DNA from: Corynebacterium lizhenjunii | GTDB lineage: Bacteria > Actinomycetota > Actinomycetes > Mycobacteriales > Mycobacteriaceae | Direction: 5' to 3' | Length of the DNA: 64,000 nucleotides | Assembly (NCBI RefSeq): GCF_011038655.2 | Contig: NZ_CP064954.1 | Coordinates: forward strand, 1,674,001 to 1,738,000 | Part shown: piece after piece, positions 19,880 to 29,505 of the stretch | Layout of the letters: each line of letters starts with the position of its first letter | Position numbering within the stretch: the stretch's first letter is position 1 | Notes under the pieces: generated by a model | Told to the model about the DNA's origin: nothing | Seen by the model: only the letters and a program-made list of their open reading frames with translations | Databases searched by the model: none | Program-made: the position numbers and the translations under genes

Positions 19880-20602
19880 CTAAAGTATCGGCCGCGGTCC
19901 CATGATGCCGGTTCCGACACGCACAATATCCGTGCCAGATTCAATCGCAGCGCGCAGATCCGCGCTCATGCCTGCGGAGAGTTTCAACTCCCGTCCCAAC
20001 CGCCCCGCCCACTCGTCGGTCAGGGCACGCGCTGCGCCAAAAACCGCCGCCGGGTCGGCATCGATCGGCGGTACCACCATGAAGCCCGCCAGGCGCAAAT
20101 GTACGGAATCTTCAACCGCTTCCACCAGCTCGGCCACGGCCTGCGGCTGAGCCATGGGCACCCCGCCGCGGGCGGCATCACCATCTGCAGACAGTTGGAT
20201 AAAGACGGGCAGGATAGCGGGGGCATCGCCAGACTCCCGCCGCTCCCCGCGCTCGACGGCCAAGGCAACACCACGGTCGAGGGCGCGGGCCAGCTTGAGC
20301 GAATCCACCGAATGCACGCTGGCCGCCCACCGCGCCACATGGTTAGCCTTCTTAGTCTGCACCTGGCCAATCATGTGAAAGCGCAGTTGCGGCAGCTCCT
20401 CGGCCTTGGCGCGAGCCTCCTGTTCCCGGTTTTCGGCGACATCCGTCACTCCCAACTCCGCGAGCAAGGCCACGTCCGCCGCCGGGTGAAACTTAGTCAC
20501 CGGCAAAATCTCCGGCGCAGGCCTGCCAGCAGCCGCGGCCAACTGGGCCACCTGCTCGCGCGTTGTCTGCAGGCGGTGGGCTAGTTCATCCTTACGACTC
20601 AT
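19880..20602 (-). CDS. YggS/PLPBP pyridoxal-phosphate homeostasis protein
   Basis: Single-domain PLP-binding protein of the YggS family (240 residues). The PLP lysine lies in ILPVTKFHPAADV; the HMIGQVQTKKAN and VRVGTGIMGPR motifs are also family hallmarks. It is thought to keep PLP and amino-acid pools balanced. Its ATG (20602) overlaps the pgeF stop by 4 bases, so the two are coupled. Confidence 0.92.
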   Translation of the reverse strand: MSRKDELAHRLQTTREQVAQLAAAAGRPAPEILPVTKFHPAADVALLAELGVTDVAENREQEARAKAEELPQLRFHMIGQVQTKKANHVARWAASVHSVDSLKLARALDRGVALAVERGERRESGDAPAILPVFIQLSADGDAARGGVPMAQPQAVAELVEAVEDSVHLRLAGFMVVPPIDADPAAVFGAARALTDEWAGRLGRELKLSAGMSADLRAAIESGTDIVRVGTGIMGPRPIL

Positions 20603-21381
20603 GACTGTTGCTCCTTGAGGGTTGCAGGGCTGTTTGCTGCGGGATTGAGCCACACCACCCCGGCCTGGCGGCCCGTGGTGCCCTCGCGGCGATAGGAAAA
20701 GAAGTCCTTGTCTTCGATAGTGCAGCGCGGGTCCGCCTCAATAGCGGTCACCCCCAGGCTCAGCAGCTGTCTGACGATCCCCGCCCGCAAGTCCAGGCCC
20801 ACTGTCCCCTTCGCCGTGGTGGTGCGACTGCCCGGTAACTTGGCTTCCACATCGGCCGCCATCTCAGCCGGCACCTCATAGTTTCTTCCCGATGCCGCCG
20901 GGCCCAACACCGCCGTTATGGCACCGGGGCGTGCCCCCAGGCGCTCCATCTGGGCCACCGTTGCCGCCACGATGCCGTTACGCGCCCCCAGACGGCCCGC
21001 GTGTACGGCCGCGGCCACTCCTGCGCGATGGTCCGCCAGCAATACCGGGACGCAATCAGCCACCAGGACGGCCAGGGCGACGCCAGGGCGCGTGGTTACC
21101 AGGGCATCGGTAGCCTCAATGCGGGTGCTTGAGCCGTCAACGACGGTGACGGTATTGGTGTGGAGCTGCTCCATATACACCACCGTCTCCACACCGAGTA
21201 TCCGCTGCAGGCGCTGGCGATTGGCCGCAACCGCAGCTGGGTCATCGCCCACGTGATCCCCCAGGTTGAAGGAGTCGTAGGGGGACGCCGAAGCCCCGCC
21301 GGCACGGGTGGTAAACACCATGCGGACGGGGCGGTGGCGCACATCAGGTGCGCCGGATTGTGCTTCCTCGTTTATTGGCAT
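20599..21381 (-). CDS. pgeF: YfiH/PgeF laccase-domain peptidoglycan editing factor
   Basis: A 260-residue YfiH-family protein. VADCVPVLLADH and AAVHAGRLGARNGI carry the metal-binding Cys and His. Family members act on purine nucleosides or remove misincorporated L-Ser from UDP-MurNAc precursors. The second role fits its place directly after ftsZ in the wall cluster. Confidence 0.9.
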   Translation of the reverse strand: MPINEEAQSGAPDVRHRPVRMVFTTRAGGASASPYDSFNLGDHVGDDPAAVAANRQRLQRILGVETVVYMEQLHTNTVTVVDGSSTRIEATDALVTTRPGVALAVLVADCVPVLLADHRAGVAAAVHAGRLGARNGIVAATVAQMERLGARPGAITAVLGPAASGRNYEVPAEMAADVEAKLPGSRTTTAKGTVGLDLRAGIVRQLLSLGVTAIEADPRCTIEDKDFFSYRREGTTGRQAGVVWLNPAANSPATLKEQQS

Positions 21382-21412
21382 GCACTCCAGATTAGCGCTT
21401 CAGCGGAGAGTC

Positions 21413-22717
21413 CTAGCGCAGAAAGTCCGGCACGTCGAGATCGTCGTCGCTATCGCTGGCCGGGCGCTCGTCTGCTCGCTGCCGGGAGGTAAACAGCCCG
21501 GCTTCCTCGTTGCGGGGACCACGGTCGCGGCCGGCGTCATGGGTTGCGCCGCGGTCCGGCTCGCCCACGCGGTACTCGTGGCGCGGTTGGTAGCTCTGGC
21601 GCTCCCCTGCTGCGGCGGAGCGATCCTCGAAGGAGCGGTCTTCGAAGAGGGAGCCACGCTCGGCCTGTGGGGCCGGAGTGGCGGCCGGAGCTGCGGGCTC
21701 CTGGTGGTGCACCGGGGAGGGGTTTTCATGGGAGATAATCCCGGAGCGGCCGTCATCGTGGCGGTTCTTCTCCGCGTCGAAACCCGTGGCGATGATGGTC
21801 ACGCGGATCTCGTCACCCAGCGAATCATCAATGATGTTGCCGAAGATAATGTTGGCGTCCGGGTCAGCGTGCTCATTGACCAAGGTAGCGGCCTGGTTAA
21901 TCTCGTGAAGACCCAGGTCGGAGCCGCCAGCCACAGACAGCAGCACGCCCTTGGCGCCGTGCATAGTGGACTCCAGCAGCGGAGAATTAATAGCCTGCTC
22001 AGTAGCGACCAGGGCGCGGTTTTCACCACGGGCGTTACCAATGCCCATCAGGGCCGAGCCGGCATCAGCCATCACGGAGCGCACGTCCGCAAAGTCAACG
22101 TTGATCATGCCCGGGGTGGTAATCAGATCCGTGATGCCCTGCACACCGTTGTGCAGCACCTCGTCGGCCAGGCGGAAAGCCTCGACAATCGGCAGCTCCT
22201 CAGAAGAAAGCTGCAGCAGGCGCTCGTTCGGAATCACGATCAGGGTGTCACAGACCTCAGCCAAGGCGGCGATACCCTCTTCAGCCTGGCGGGTGCGGCG
22301 CTGGCCCTCGAACTTGAAGGGCTTGGTCACCACACCAACGGTGAGCGAACCCTGCTTCTTCGCAATGGAAGCCACCACCGGGGCGGCACCCGTACCGGTG
22401 CCACCGCCCTCACCGGCGGTAACGAAGACCATGTCGGCGCCACGCAGGTACTCTTCCAGCTCGGACTTGGAGTCCTCGGCCGCCTGGCGGCCCACCTCTG
22501 GGTTGGCACCGGCGCCCAGGCCGCGGGTAGCCTCCCGGCCGATATCTAGCTTGGAATCGGCATCACACAGCAGCAGCGCCTGCGCGTCGGTGTTGATCGC
22601 GACAAATTCGACGCCCTTGAGGCCTTCTTCGATCATGCGGTTGACGGCGTTGACGCCGCCGCCGCCGACACCGACGACCTTGATGTCTGCGAGGTTGTTA
22701 TTGCTCGGGGTGGTCAT
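21413..22717 (-). CDS. ftsZ: Cell division GTPase FtsZ
   Basis: Tubulin-like ring-forming GTPase of 434 residues. The N-terminal domain has [14 protein letters not shown] and the GTP signature [13 protein letters not shown]; the T7 loop is [12 protein letters not shown] Gly/Ala/Arg/Glu-rich linker of about 90 residues leads to the conserved C-terminal peptide ([11 protein letters not shown]), which binds SepF. The intergenic leader on its 5' side (22718-22956) should hold its promoters. Confidence 0.97.
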   Translation of the reverse strand: MTTPSNNNLADIKVVGVGGGGVNAVNRMIEEGLKGVEFVAINTDAQALLLCDADSKLDIGREATRGLGAGANPEVGRQAAEDSKSELEEYLRGADMVFVTAGEGGGTGTGAAPVVASIAKKQGSLTVGVVTKPFKFEGQRRTRQAEEGIAALAEVCDTLIVIPNERLLQLSSEELPIVEAFRLADEVLHNGVQGITDLITTPGMINVDFADVRSVMADAGSALMGIGNARGENRALVATEQAINSPLLESTMHGAKGVLLSVAGGSDLGLHEINQAATLVNEHADPDANIIFGNIIDDSLGDEIRVTIIATGFDAEKNRHDDGRSGIISHENPSPVHHQEPAAPAATPAPQAERGSLFEDRSFEDRSAAAGERQSYQPRHEYRVGEPDRGATHDAGRDRGPRNEEAGLFTSRQRADERPASDSDDDLDVPDFLR

Positions 22718-22852
22718 GAGAGGGGATTTCGCCTTTCACCTGTGTGTCTAGCACCCGGCTGGGCACCAGACGCACGTCATGTTCTGGATAATGTCTAAAC
22801 GAGGAAGCTCACTGCAACGGGGTGCGGGTGCACTCAATACCGCAGCGATGTA

Positions 22853-22875
22853 GCCCCCATTTTCATGGAGGGGGC
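22853..22875. terminator. Hairpin in ftsQ-ftsZ spacer
   Basis: GCCCCC (22853-22858) and GGGGGC (22870-22875) form a stem. On the plus strand it is followed by a T-run (gtgcttttt). On the minus strand, the direction of ftsQ-ftsZ, no T-run follows, so it may act as an attenuator, an mRNA-stabilising stem or a terminator for antisense transcription. The 239-base gap is otherwise free of genes. Confidence 0.5.
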
Positions 22876-22956
22876 GTGCTTTTTCGTGTTCATTTCTTGG
22901 CGTGTCGATACCCTCAACCTCAGGTTTAAGGATAGCAACCGCCCTGGCCAGCGGGT

Positions 22957-23601
22957 TTAACGGGACACCACCAACTCCGGATTAGAGATATTCCACCGTT
23001 GGCCTTCCATCTTCAACACGGTGGCAAAAGCGCGCGCCTTATCAGCGTTGTCTTCGTTAGCGCCCCACTCCACCACGCGGTCGTCATCTAAGTAGAAAAC
23101 TAGGTTGAAGCGGTCCGCCACGTCCACACTCCTCGCTTGCGCCCGTAACTCCTCTGGCAGAGCTGCAAGCACCTCCACGGCATCGGCGAAATCATCCCCG
23201 CCGACAAGCTCCACCGCCTCTGCCGGTGGCACGTCGATGATGAACTCATAGCCGCGGTCATCTACCAGACGCGGACCCTCCGCGGATTCCACATAGGCAA
23301 CCGCCTGGCGCTCTTCGACCCGAATATGAACCTCACGGGGAAGCACGCGGGCTACTGTCGCGCTGTGCACCCACGGCAGTTGCGCCACCTGGGCAGCAGC
23401 CTGCTGGGCATCAATCCGCATGAGGTTGTCCCCTACAACTATGCCGGCCGCTTGCTGCGCCTCCTCCTCAGTCACGTGGTCTAAGCCCTCGTACGTGAAC
23501 TCCTCGACCTTGAGCAGCGGAAATGCGTAGACTGCCCCCACGGCCACAGCGCACACCGCCAGCACACAGGCAATGGTCGCAGCAATGGCTCCCCGGCTCA
23601 T
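22957..23601 (-). CDS. ftsQ: Cell division protein FtsQ
   Basis: Divisome protein with one N-terminal membrane segment ([20 protein letters not shown]) and an external POTRA domain ([20 protein letters not shown]) plus beta domain ([19 protein letters not shown]). At 214 residues it lacks the long cytoplasmic tail of many homologues. Its ATG overlaps the murC stop by 4 bases. Confidence 0.93.
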   Translation of the reverse strand: MSRGAIAATIACVLAVCAVAVGAVYAFPLLKVEEFTYEGLDHVTEEEAQQAAGIVVGDNLMRIDAQQAAAQVAQLPWVHSATVARVLPREVHIRVEERQAVAYVESAEGPRLVDDRGYEFIIDVPPAEAVELVGGDDFADAVEVLAALPEELRAQARSVDVADRFNLVFYLDDDRVVEWGANEDNADKARAFATVLKMEGQRWNISNPELVVSR

Positions 23602-25145
23602 CGCGTGCTGTCCTCAGCGCCAGCACAGCCAGCACAGGCAGGACCGGCAGAGCTCGCGGCATCGGCAGGCTCCGCCGAGTCAGCATCCGTTGCCAAAATC
23701 TCGGCGGCCAGCATGGTCACAGACCCTGCGCCCATGGTCAACACCAGGTCGCCCGCGCGCGCACAATCACGAACCGTGCGGGGGGCTGCGGAAAAGTCCG
23801 GCTCGTAGACAGCCTTGCCTTGCGGCATCTTCTCCGTGATAATCCGGGAGGTCACCCCTTCAACCGGCTGTTCACGCGCACCGTAGATATCCAACACCAC
23901 GGCCACATCTGCCAACGCCAAAGCCTGGGCAAACTCCTCCTGGAACTCAATGGTGCGCGAGTATAAGTGAGGCTGGAAACAGGCGATAATCCGCGCGCCG
24001 CTTCCCTCCGCCGCAATCTTTTCCCGGGCAGCACGCAAAACGGCGCGCACTTCGGTGGGATGGTGGGCGTAATCATCGTAGACGCGGATGCCATCCACCT
24101 CGCCCCGGTATTCGAAGCGTCGACGCACACCGGTAAATTCGCTCAGCCCTTCCGCTAGCTTGTCCACCTCACCGCCCAGCAGCGCGCCGGAAAGCAGTGC
24201 TGCCAGGGAGTTGAGCACCATGTGTTGCCCCGGAATCTGCAAAATATAGCGCACCTTTACCGCAGCGTGCTCAGGCAACGCCAAGGTCGCATGGACCACG
24301 GTGTATTCCCCCTGCAATTGCGTCGTATCTACCCGCGCAGCATGGGCAATCTCTGGGTAGCGGGCTGCAGCCTCTGCGGTGCCGTAACCTAGCACGCCGA
24401 TGCCGCGCTGTACCGCCCGCACCCCTGTACGCGCAGCCTGGTCATCATCGAGACACACCACCAAGTGCCCACCCGGGCCCACGCGGTCCGCAAAATCATC
24501 AAAGACCTGGTAGTAAGCAGCAGCGCTGCCAAAGTAGTCCAGATGATCCGGCTCAATGTTGGTCACCACCGCCACCGTGGGGCTGTAGCGCAGCAGCGAG
24601 GCATCGGACTCGTCAGCCTCTGCCACAAAAGCACTGCCGGTGCCGTGGTGCGCGTTGGTGCCTGCGCGGTTGAGCTGCCCACCAATAGCAAAGGAGGGAT
24701 CCATGCCCGCGGTCTGCATCGCGGCGACCGTCATCGAGGTCGTCGACGTCTTGCCGTGTGTGCCGGCCAAGAGCACCTGCTGCTGGCCTTCCATCAGCTC
24801 TGCCAGCAAATCCGACCGGCGAATCAGCGGAATACCCGCTTTACGGGCAGCCACCAGCTCCGGATTATCCTGCGGAATGGCAGCAAAGGAGGTCACCACC
24901 ACGGTTGGTTCCTGCCCCAGCTGCTGCAGATTGTCCGCATGGTGGCCAACAGCAATAGCCGCGCCCATGGCCCGCAGAACCTCCACCGGGGTGGAATCTT
25001 TCACATCGGAGCCAGAAACTGCATGTCCTCGCGCCAGGAGGATGCGCGCCAGGCCAGACATGCCTGCCCCGCCAATGCCCACCATGTGAACGCGGCTTAA
25101 GTCATAGGAGCCCGGAGTGTGCGAGCTAGCGGAATGAGTGTGCAC
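23598..25145 (-). CDS. murC: UDP-MurNAc:L-alanine ligase
   Basis: Adds L-Ala to UDP-MurNAc in the cytoplasm. The N-terminal dinucleotide-like fold ([17 protein letters not shown]), the ATP P-loop [12 protein letters not shown], and the C-terminal ligase domain ([17 protein letters not shown]) are all present. It starts at GTG 25145 and has 515 residues, the last 30 forming an Ala/Ser/Pro/Glu tail rich in Cys ([16 protein letters not shown]) not typical of the family. The tail carries a GCATCGGCA copy. Confidence 0.95.
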   Translation of the reverse strand: MHTHSASSHTPGSYDLSRVHMVGIGGAGMSGLARILLARGHAVSGSDVKDSTPVEVLRAMGAAIAVGHHADNLQQLGQEPTVVVTSFAAIPQDNPELVAARKAGIPLIRRSDLLAELMEGQQQVLLAGTHGKTSTTSMTVAAMQTAGMDPSFAIGGQLNRAGTNAHHGTGSAFVAEADESDASLLRYSPTVAVVTNIEPDHLDYFGSAAAYYQVFDDFADRVGPGGHLVVCLDDDQAARTGVRAVQRGIGVLGYGTAEAAARYPEIAHAARVDTTQLQGEYTVVHATLALPEHAAVKVRYILQIPGQHMVLNSLAALLSGALLGGEVDKLAEGLSEFTGVRRRFEYRGEVDGIRVYDDYAHHPTEVRAVLRAAREKIAAEGSGARIIACFQPHLYSRTIEFQEEFAQALALADVAVVLDIYGAREQPVEGVTSRIITEKMPQGKAVYEPDFSAAPRTVRDCARAGDLVLTMGAGSVTMLAAEILATDADSAEPADAASSAGPACAGCAGAEDSTR

Positions 25146-25193
25146 TGTAGTTACTTTCTGTTGACGTTGAATGCAGGCATGCGGACGAAGCCT

Positions 25194-26258
25194 CTACTTG
25201 CCTGGGCGGGCGCGGGTGACAATGCGCCGCGCAATGTTTTCTGCGGCACTTCCCTGTGCGCTAGCGGCGAGCGCGGTTCGCATGGCGTCATAGTTAATCG
25301 GCGTTCCCAGGGTTGCTTCCACCTGTTGGACCAGCACCGGCCCGCAGAAGTCCTCGTCACGCACCTGCACCGCTGCGCCATCGGCCACCAGCTGGGATGA
25401 GTTCAAAGCCTGTTCGCCGTTGCCATGTGGCAGTGGCACATAGATCGCTGGCAATCCAGCGGCTGAGACTTCGGCTACGGTCATCGCCCCGGAACGGCAC
25501 ACAGCCAAATCCGCTATTGCCAGCGCCCCGGCCATGTCCTCAATATACGGCACCGGCACGTATCCTGGCCGGGCCTTGGGGGCCTGATTCTTCTTGCCAT
25601 AAGCGTGCAGCACCTGGTAGCGCGTGGTCAGCTCCTCGATAGCCTCCTCGACCGCAGCATTAATACTCGCAGCCCCCTGCGAGCCGCCGGTCACCAAAAT
25701 GACTGGCCGGTCAGGCTCAAGTCCCCAGCGCTGCCGCGCCGCTGCCTCGTCTGCTACCTTGAGCTCGCGCACGGGTATGCCCACTACCTCACCCGGCATG
25801 CCGGAATCTGAATGAGCATTCATGCCGATTCCCCCTAGACGCACCCCTAGCTTATTTGCCAGGCCTGCCAGCGCATTGGTCTCCAGCACGAAGAAGGGAA
25901 TCCCCAGCGTCTTCGCCGCCAGATAGGCAGGTGCCGCCACGTAGCCACCGGTACCAAAGACCGCGTCCGCGCCCACTTTCTTCAGCACAGCGCGTGTTTG
26001 TTTCACCGCAGTGACCAAGCGGAACGGCAGCTTCAGCAGTTCTACGCTGGGCTTGCGGGGAATGGGTACCGGCTGAATAAGCTCCAGGTCCACGCCGCGC
26101 GCAGGAATAATGTCAGACTCCAGGCCCTTAAGCGTCCCCAGTGCGGTGATGCGCGCACCATAATCGCGAGCCAACACCTCCCCGACTGCCAACGCTGGCT
26201 CAATGTGCCCAGCGGTTCCTCCACCAGCGATAACTACGGAAATTGGCTGCGAATCCAT
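25194..26258 (-). CDS. murG: Lipid II synthase MurG
   Basis: Transfers GlcNAc to lipid I on the cytoplasmic face, giving lipid II. GT28 signatures: VVIAGGGTAGHIEPALA near the N-terminus, ILVTGGSQGAASINAAV in the middle, and PLPHGNGEQALNS in the donor-binding region. ATG 26258 is preceded by GAGGGC. It is normally directly after ftsW; here about 1.8 kb separates them, so it probably has its own promoter in 26259-26672. Confidence 0.95.
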   Translation of the reverse strand: MDSQPISVVIAGGGTAGHIEPALAVGEVLARDYGARITALGTLKGLESDIIPARGVDLELIQPVPIPRKPSVELLKLPFRLVTAVKQTRAVLKKVGADAVFGTGGYVAAPAYLAAKTLGIPFFVLETNALAGLANKLGVRLGGIGMNAHSDSGMPGEVVGIPVRELKVADEAAARQRWGLEPDRPVILVTGGSQGAASINAAVEEAIEELTTRYQVLHAYGKKNQAPKARPGYVPVPYIEDMAGALAIADLAVCRSGAMTVAEVSAAGLPAIYVPLPHGNGEQALNSSQLVADGAAVQVRDEDFCGPVLVQQVEATLGTPINYDAMRTALAASAQGSAAENIARRIVTRARPGK

Positions 26259-26352
26259 GCCCTCTAGGCTAGCAGTAGACCCCTGAAGCACGGCCTAGCC
26301 CCACCACCCAAGTCGCTAAATCTAGCTGGGTCCACCGTCTTCTCCCCTCTTA

Positions 26353-26380
26353 GCTTGCCGATGCCCTAACCTGCCGATGC
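26353..26380 (-). repeat. Two adjacent copies of iterated word upstream of murG
   Basis: AGCTTGCCGATGC (26353-26364 region) and CTGCCGATGCCCCC (from 26371), 16 bases apart and in the same orientation, in the leader between murG and the DnaA-box cluster. Confidence 0.75.
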
Positions 26381-26561
26381 CCCCTTTCCCGCACCCGCTA
26401 CTGCCTACCGCCGGTCCAGACGGAGCCCGTTGCTCCCATGTTTCTCGCGCGCGCCGCAGTCCGCCCGTGCTTTCCACGCAACGCAGTTCGCGCCCCTCCC
26501 GCGTGCGCGCGCCATAATACTCTGGCATCTCACGCGGCGGCAACCACAGATACAGCCAGCC

Positions 26562-26609
26562 TGTGGATAACTCCCCATTCCCGCCACCAGTGTGGACAAG
26601 TTATCCACA
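26562..26609. promoter_or_regulatory. Cluster of three DnaA-box-like sites
   Basis: TGTGGATAA (26562-26570) and TTATCCACA (26601-26609) are exact consensus DnaA boxes in opposite orientation; TGTGGACAA (26591-26599) differs by one base. They lie within 48 bases in the 414-base gap (26259-26672) upstream of murG and of the HNH pseudogene. No other replication-origin gene is near. DnaA binding is inferred from consensus only. Confidence 0.65.
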
Positions 26610-26672
26610 GATTTCGAGTTTTTCCAAAATTCCCCTTGCACACGGTTGCACAATCGCCTTAGCGTCAAAACC

Positions 26673-27819
26673 ATGAACGAGATCAACATAGCCGCCCTGC
26701 TAGGCAGCGTCATCGACGCACTGCCACAGCTAGAGCACGCCACCACCACAGACCTGGAGGGCCTAGGCGTTGCACCAGATACCGCAGAGTTCCTGGTGCG
26801 CCTCTACCGCCTGTACTGCGGGCCCGGCCAGCCTAGCCGTAGGCAAAGGAGTGCTGTTAAAGGCGCCCGCCGCCACGGACACGGGCTTATCGCCATGCAA
26901 GAAATAGAACGCGAAGTCACCAAAACCAAAACCACCCAACAATGGCGAATGCGCCACACCCGCAGGCCAGTTCACGACTGTGGCGCGTAAACTACGCCGG
27001 GAATGGAACCCAAAGGATGACACCCCAGTAGAAAAAGTCTCTATACGCCGCTACGCCAACGGCACAGCCACTATGTCCATTACTGCACGCGATGTCGACC
27101 TTACCGATGTCTACGATGCCATCGACCAATCCGCCCCGGCAGAAAGCTTCTTTAACCTGGTGCGTGGTGAAGGTGGAGCCGGGCGGTTGAACTACATCCC
27201 CATGATCACCCTGCAGCTGGATACCTTCGCCAAACTGCTCGCCGTCTCCGACTGCAACCACACCGGTACCACCGCAGGCGGCGCCGACCCCACGGGCAAC
27301 ACCCGCACCAGTGCCAGCGCAAGCAGCGCCAACGAAGGCAATGCCAACACTAGCGGTGCTAACGCAGGCGGTGTGGGGTCTGCGGGCGACATTATTGTTC
27401 GGGCGAATAATGGGGCGCGGATGACTGGGAAAGAACTAGCTGAGCGCATTTTGTTCAAGCATGGGTTTGTCGCGATCCTAAGTCGGGTGCATGGTCCGGT
27501 GGATGTCTACCGTATGGAGCGCTTTGCCACCGACAAGCAGCGTTTGCTGTTGGCCGCGGAGAGCCCTGAGTGTGCGTGGTTGGATTGTCACGTGCCGTTT
27601 GATAAGTGCCAAGTCCACCACATCAGGTCGTGGGCTGATGGTGGGGAAACCAACATAAAGAACCTCACGGTGCTATGCCCGCACCATAATGGTGCCAATG
27701 AAGACCACCCGCCGGGAGGAATACCCATCCACCGCGGCCGAATGGTAAGGATTGGTGGGCAGGTTGCCTGGCAGTCACCCGGTGGTGGTGTCCCGGTGCC
27801 GACTAGCCCCACCAACTAA
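26673..27819 (+). pseudogene. HNH endonuclease, 13E12/DUF222 type, frameshifted
   Basis: The N-terminal part starts MNEINIAALLGSVIDALP and runs to a stop at 26990; the rest is in the next frame, to 27819. The two parts join naturally (WRMRHT then AGQFTTVARKLRREWNPK) if one C is removed from the CCC at about 26959-26961. The C-terminal half has the HNH core: CAWLDCHVPFDKCQVHHIRSWADGG, ending CPHHNG. A low-complexity Thr/Ser/Ala/Asn/Gly insert (about 27280-27380) interrupts the region before ARMTGKELAERI. Such genes occur in many copies in corynebacteria and mycobacteria and may be mobile. It lies opposite to and inside the dcw cluster. A sequencing error is the other explanation. Confidence 0.75.
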
Positions 27820-28094
27820 CCCCCGCGCCCGCAGCGCCGGCAGCACGGCAAGCGCGGCAAGACAGGTTGCGCAACGAGTAGCGCGGCAAGCAGCGCAGTG
27901 CTCAAGTCCGGCGCCGCGCAACACCCCCAGCCCCACGGCAGCCAAAAACAAGCAGCCGGAGGGGCTAGAAGCGCGGCCACAGAGTCCAATTGGGGGCGAG
28001 CAGCACGAACCGCCTGGCAACTCGCAGTGCAACCCCACGCAAACTAGCGCAGCACCCCAGCACCCACGGTGGCTGGAAATGGCTGATAGAGGGG
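27820..28094. other. Spacer between HNH pseudogene and ftsW
   Basis: 275 bases with no gene. It contains several GCGCGGCAAG-like short repeats near 27850-27900 but no clear hairpin or promoter. Confidence 0.6.
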
Positions 28095-29483
28095 CTAGCG
28101 GCGCGGGGTGGGAACCGAGTGTGGGTGGCCGCTGCGGCGTTGCGTCACGGCAGGGCCAAATTCCGGTTGGGGTCGGCTGGAGCGCGGGCGGCCGGTGCCA
28201 TCGGCGCGGCGGCGCCCGCCCTTGGGACGCGGGGCGTCCTCGATGGGCTCAGGCTCCGGAATCCACAGCAAGCGGTCGAACAGCGGGCGGCCATAATTCT
28301 GCATAGCAGAGACCTGCTCCGGCTCATGGCGGGCAATGTTGCACAAGATACCCATCGCACCGATGGTTACCACGGCAGCTGAGCCACCGGCAGAAATCAT
28401 CGGCAGCTGGATGCCGGTGACCGGCAGCAAGCCAATCACGTAGCTGATGTTAAAGAAAGCCTGCGAGACCACCGCAGTTGTCAGCGTGGCAGCGGCCAAC
28501 GCCTGGAACTGGGTTTGGGCGCGCATGGCTGTGCGAATGCCAAACAGCAGTAACGCGGCAAAAAGCACGATGACCAAGAGCCCGCCCCACAGACCCAGCT
28601 CCTCGCCCACGATGGCAAAGACGAAGTCATTGCGCGCCTCGGGCAGGTAGGACCACTTAGCGCGGGACTGGCCAAGGCCAACGCCGGCCACGCCACCATC
28701 GGCAAGCGAGAGGAAACCTTGGTAGGTCTGGTAGCCGTCTTCTTGGGTATCGGCAATATGCCCGGTCAGGGCATCAAAGAAGGTGTGGAAACGCGCGGAG
28801 CGGAAGCCACCACTGCTAAAAACCCAAATCACGCCAGCCAGCACAAACGGCACCAGGATCAGAAACACTTTCGAGTTGATGCCAGCAAAAAACAGAGTAA
28901 AGCCCGCGACAATCGCAAAGGACGCGGCCATACCCATGTCCCCTTGGGCCACGATGAGGACCAACATCAGTGTCGCCACCGCGCTGTAGCGCACAAACGC
29001 ATCCCGCCAACAACGCTGGAATGTCTGGAAGCCGTGCATGCCAAACCTTTGGCCGGCCAGCACCGCCGCCCCATACAGCGCAATGGCAATGCGGGCAATC
29101 TCTGAAGGCTGAATGCTCACCGGACCAAGGTCAATCCAGGACTGCGAGCCCACGGAGTCACGTCCCGTACCCAACGGAGTAAGCACCACGATCAGCAACA
29201 CGATTGACAGCAGCAAAAACGCGCCGGAGTACTTGCGGATCACGCGCGGCGGGGTCCGCAAGGCTAGCCAGAACATCACCAAACCGAAAGCCACCATGAC
29301 GACCTGGCGGATGGCCTCACCCCAAAACGTGCCACTTTCTGCTTGAGACGTCGCCATGGAGGCCGAAAAAGCCATCAGCACGCCAATGCCAATCAGACTG
29401 AAAATAACAATACGCAGCACCACGTAGTCCAGCCCTGGCGGGGAGTCGTTCGAGAGCATCCATCGGCGGAATCTGTACTTCAC
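28095..29483 (-). CDS. ftsW: Lipid II polymerase FtsW
   Basis: SEDS-family glycosyltransferase that polymerises septal peptidoglycan with FtsI. About ten membrane segments; the catalytic-loop motif (VGLGQSRAKWSYLPEARNDF) with the key Asp and the GIQLPMISAGGSA stretch are clear. The start is GTG 29483 because AAAGGAG lies 7 bases upstream; the gene then begins 22 bases after the murD stop. The C-terminal cytoplasmic tail (about 60 residues) is rich in Arg, Gly and Pro. Confidence 0.94.
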   Translation of the reverse strand: MKYRFRRWMLSNDSPPGLDYVVLRIVIFSLIGIGVLMAFSASMATSQAESGTFWGEAIRQVVMVAFGLVMFWLALRTPPRVIRKYSGAFLLLSIVLLIVVLTPLGTGRDSVGSQSWIDLGPVSIQPSEIARIAIALYGAAVLAGQRFGMHGFQTFQRCWRDAFVRYSAVATLMLVLIVAQGDMGMAASFAIVAGFTLFFAGINSKVFLILVPFVLAGVIWVFSSGGFRSARFHTFFDALTGHIADTQEDGYQTYQGFLSLADGGVAGVGLGQSRAKWSYLPEARNDFVFAIVGEELGLWGGLLVIVLFAALLLFGIRTAMRAQTQFQALAAATLTTAVVSQAFFNISYVIGLLPVTGIQLPMISAGGSAAVVTIGAMGILCNIARHEPEQVSAMQNYGRPLFDRLLWIPEPEPIEDAPRPKGGRRRADGTGRPRSSRPQPEFGPAVTQRRSGHPHSVPTPRR

Positions 29484-29505
29484 TGGGGCGCTCCTTTGCC
29501 TTGCA

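Noticed and set aside
21308-22549. 413-codon open frame antisense to ftsZ
   Set aside because: Shadow of ftsZ; Gly/Ala/Arg-rich with no motif.
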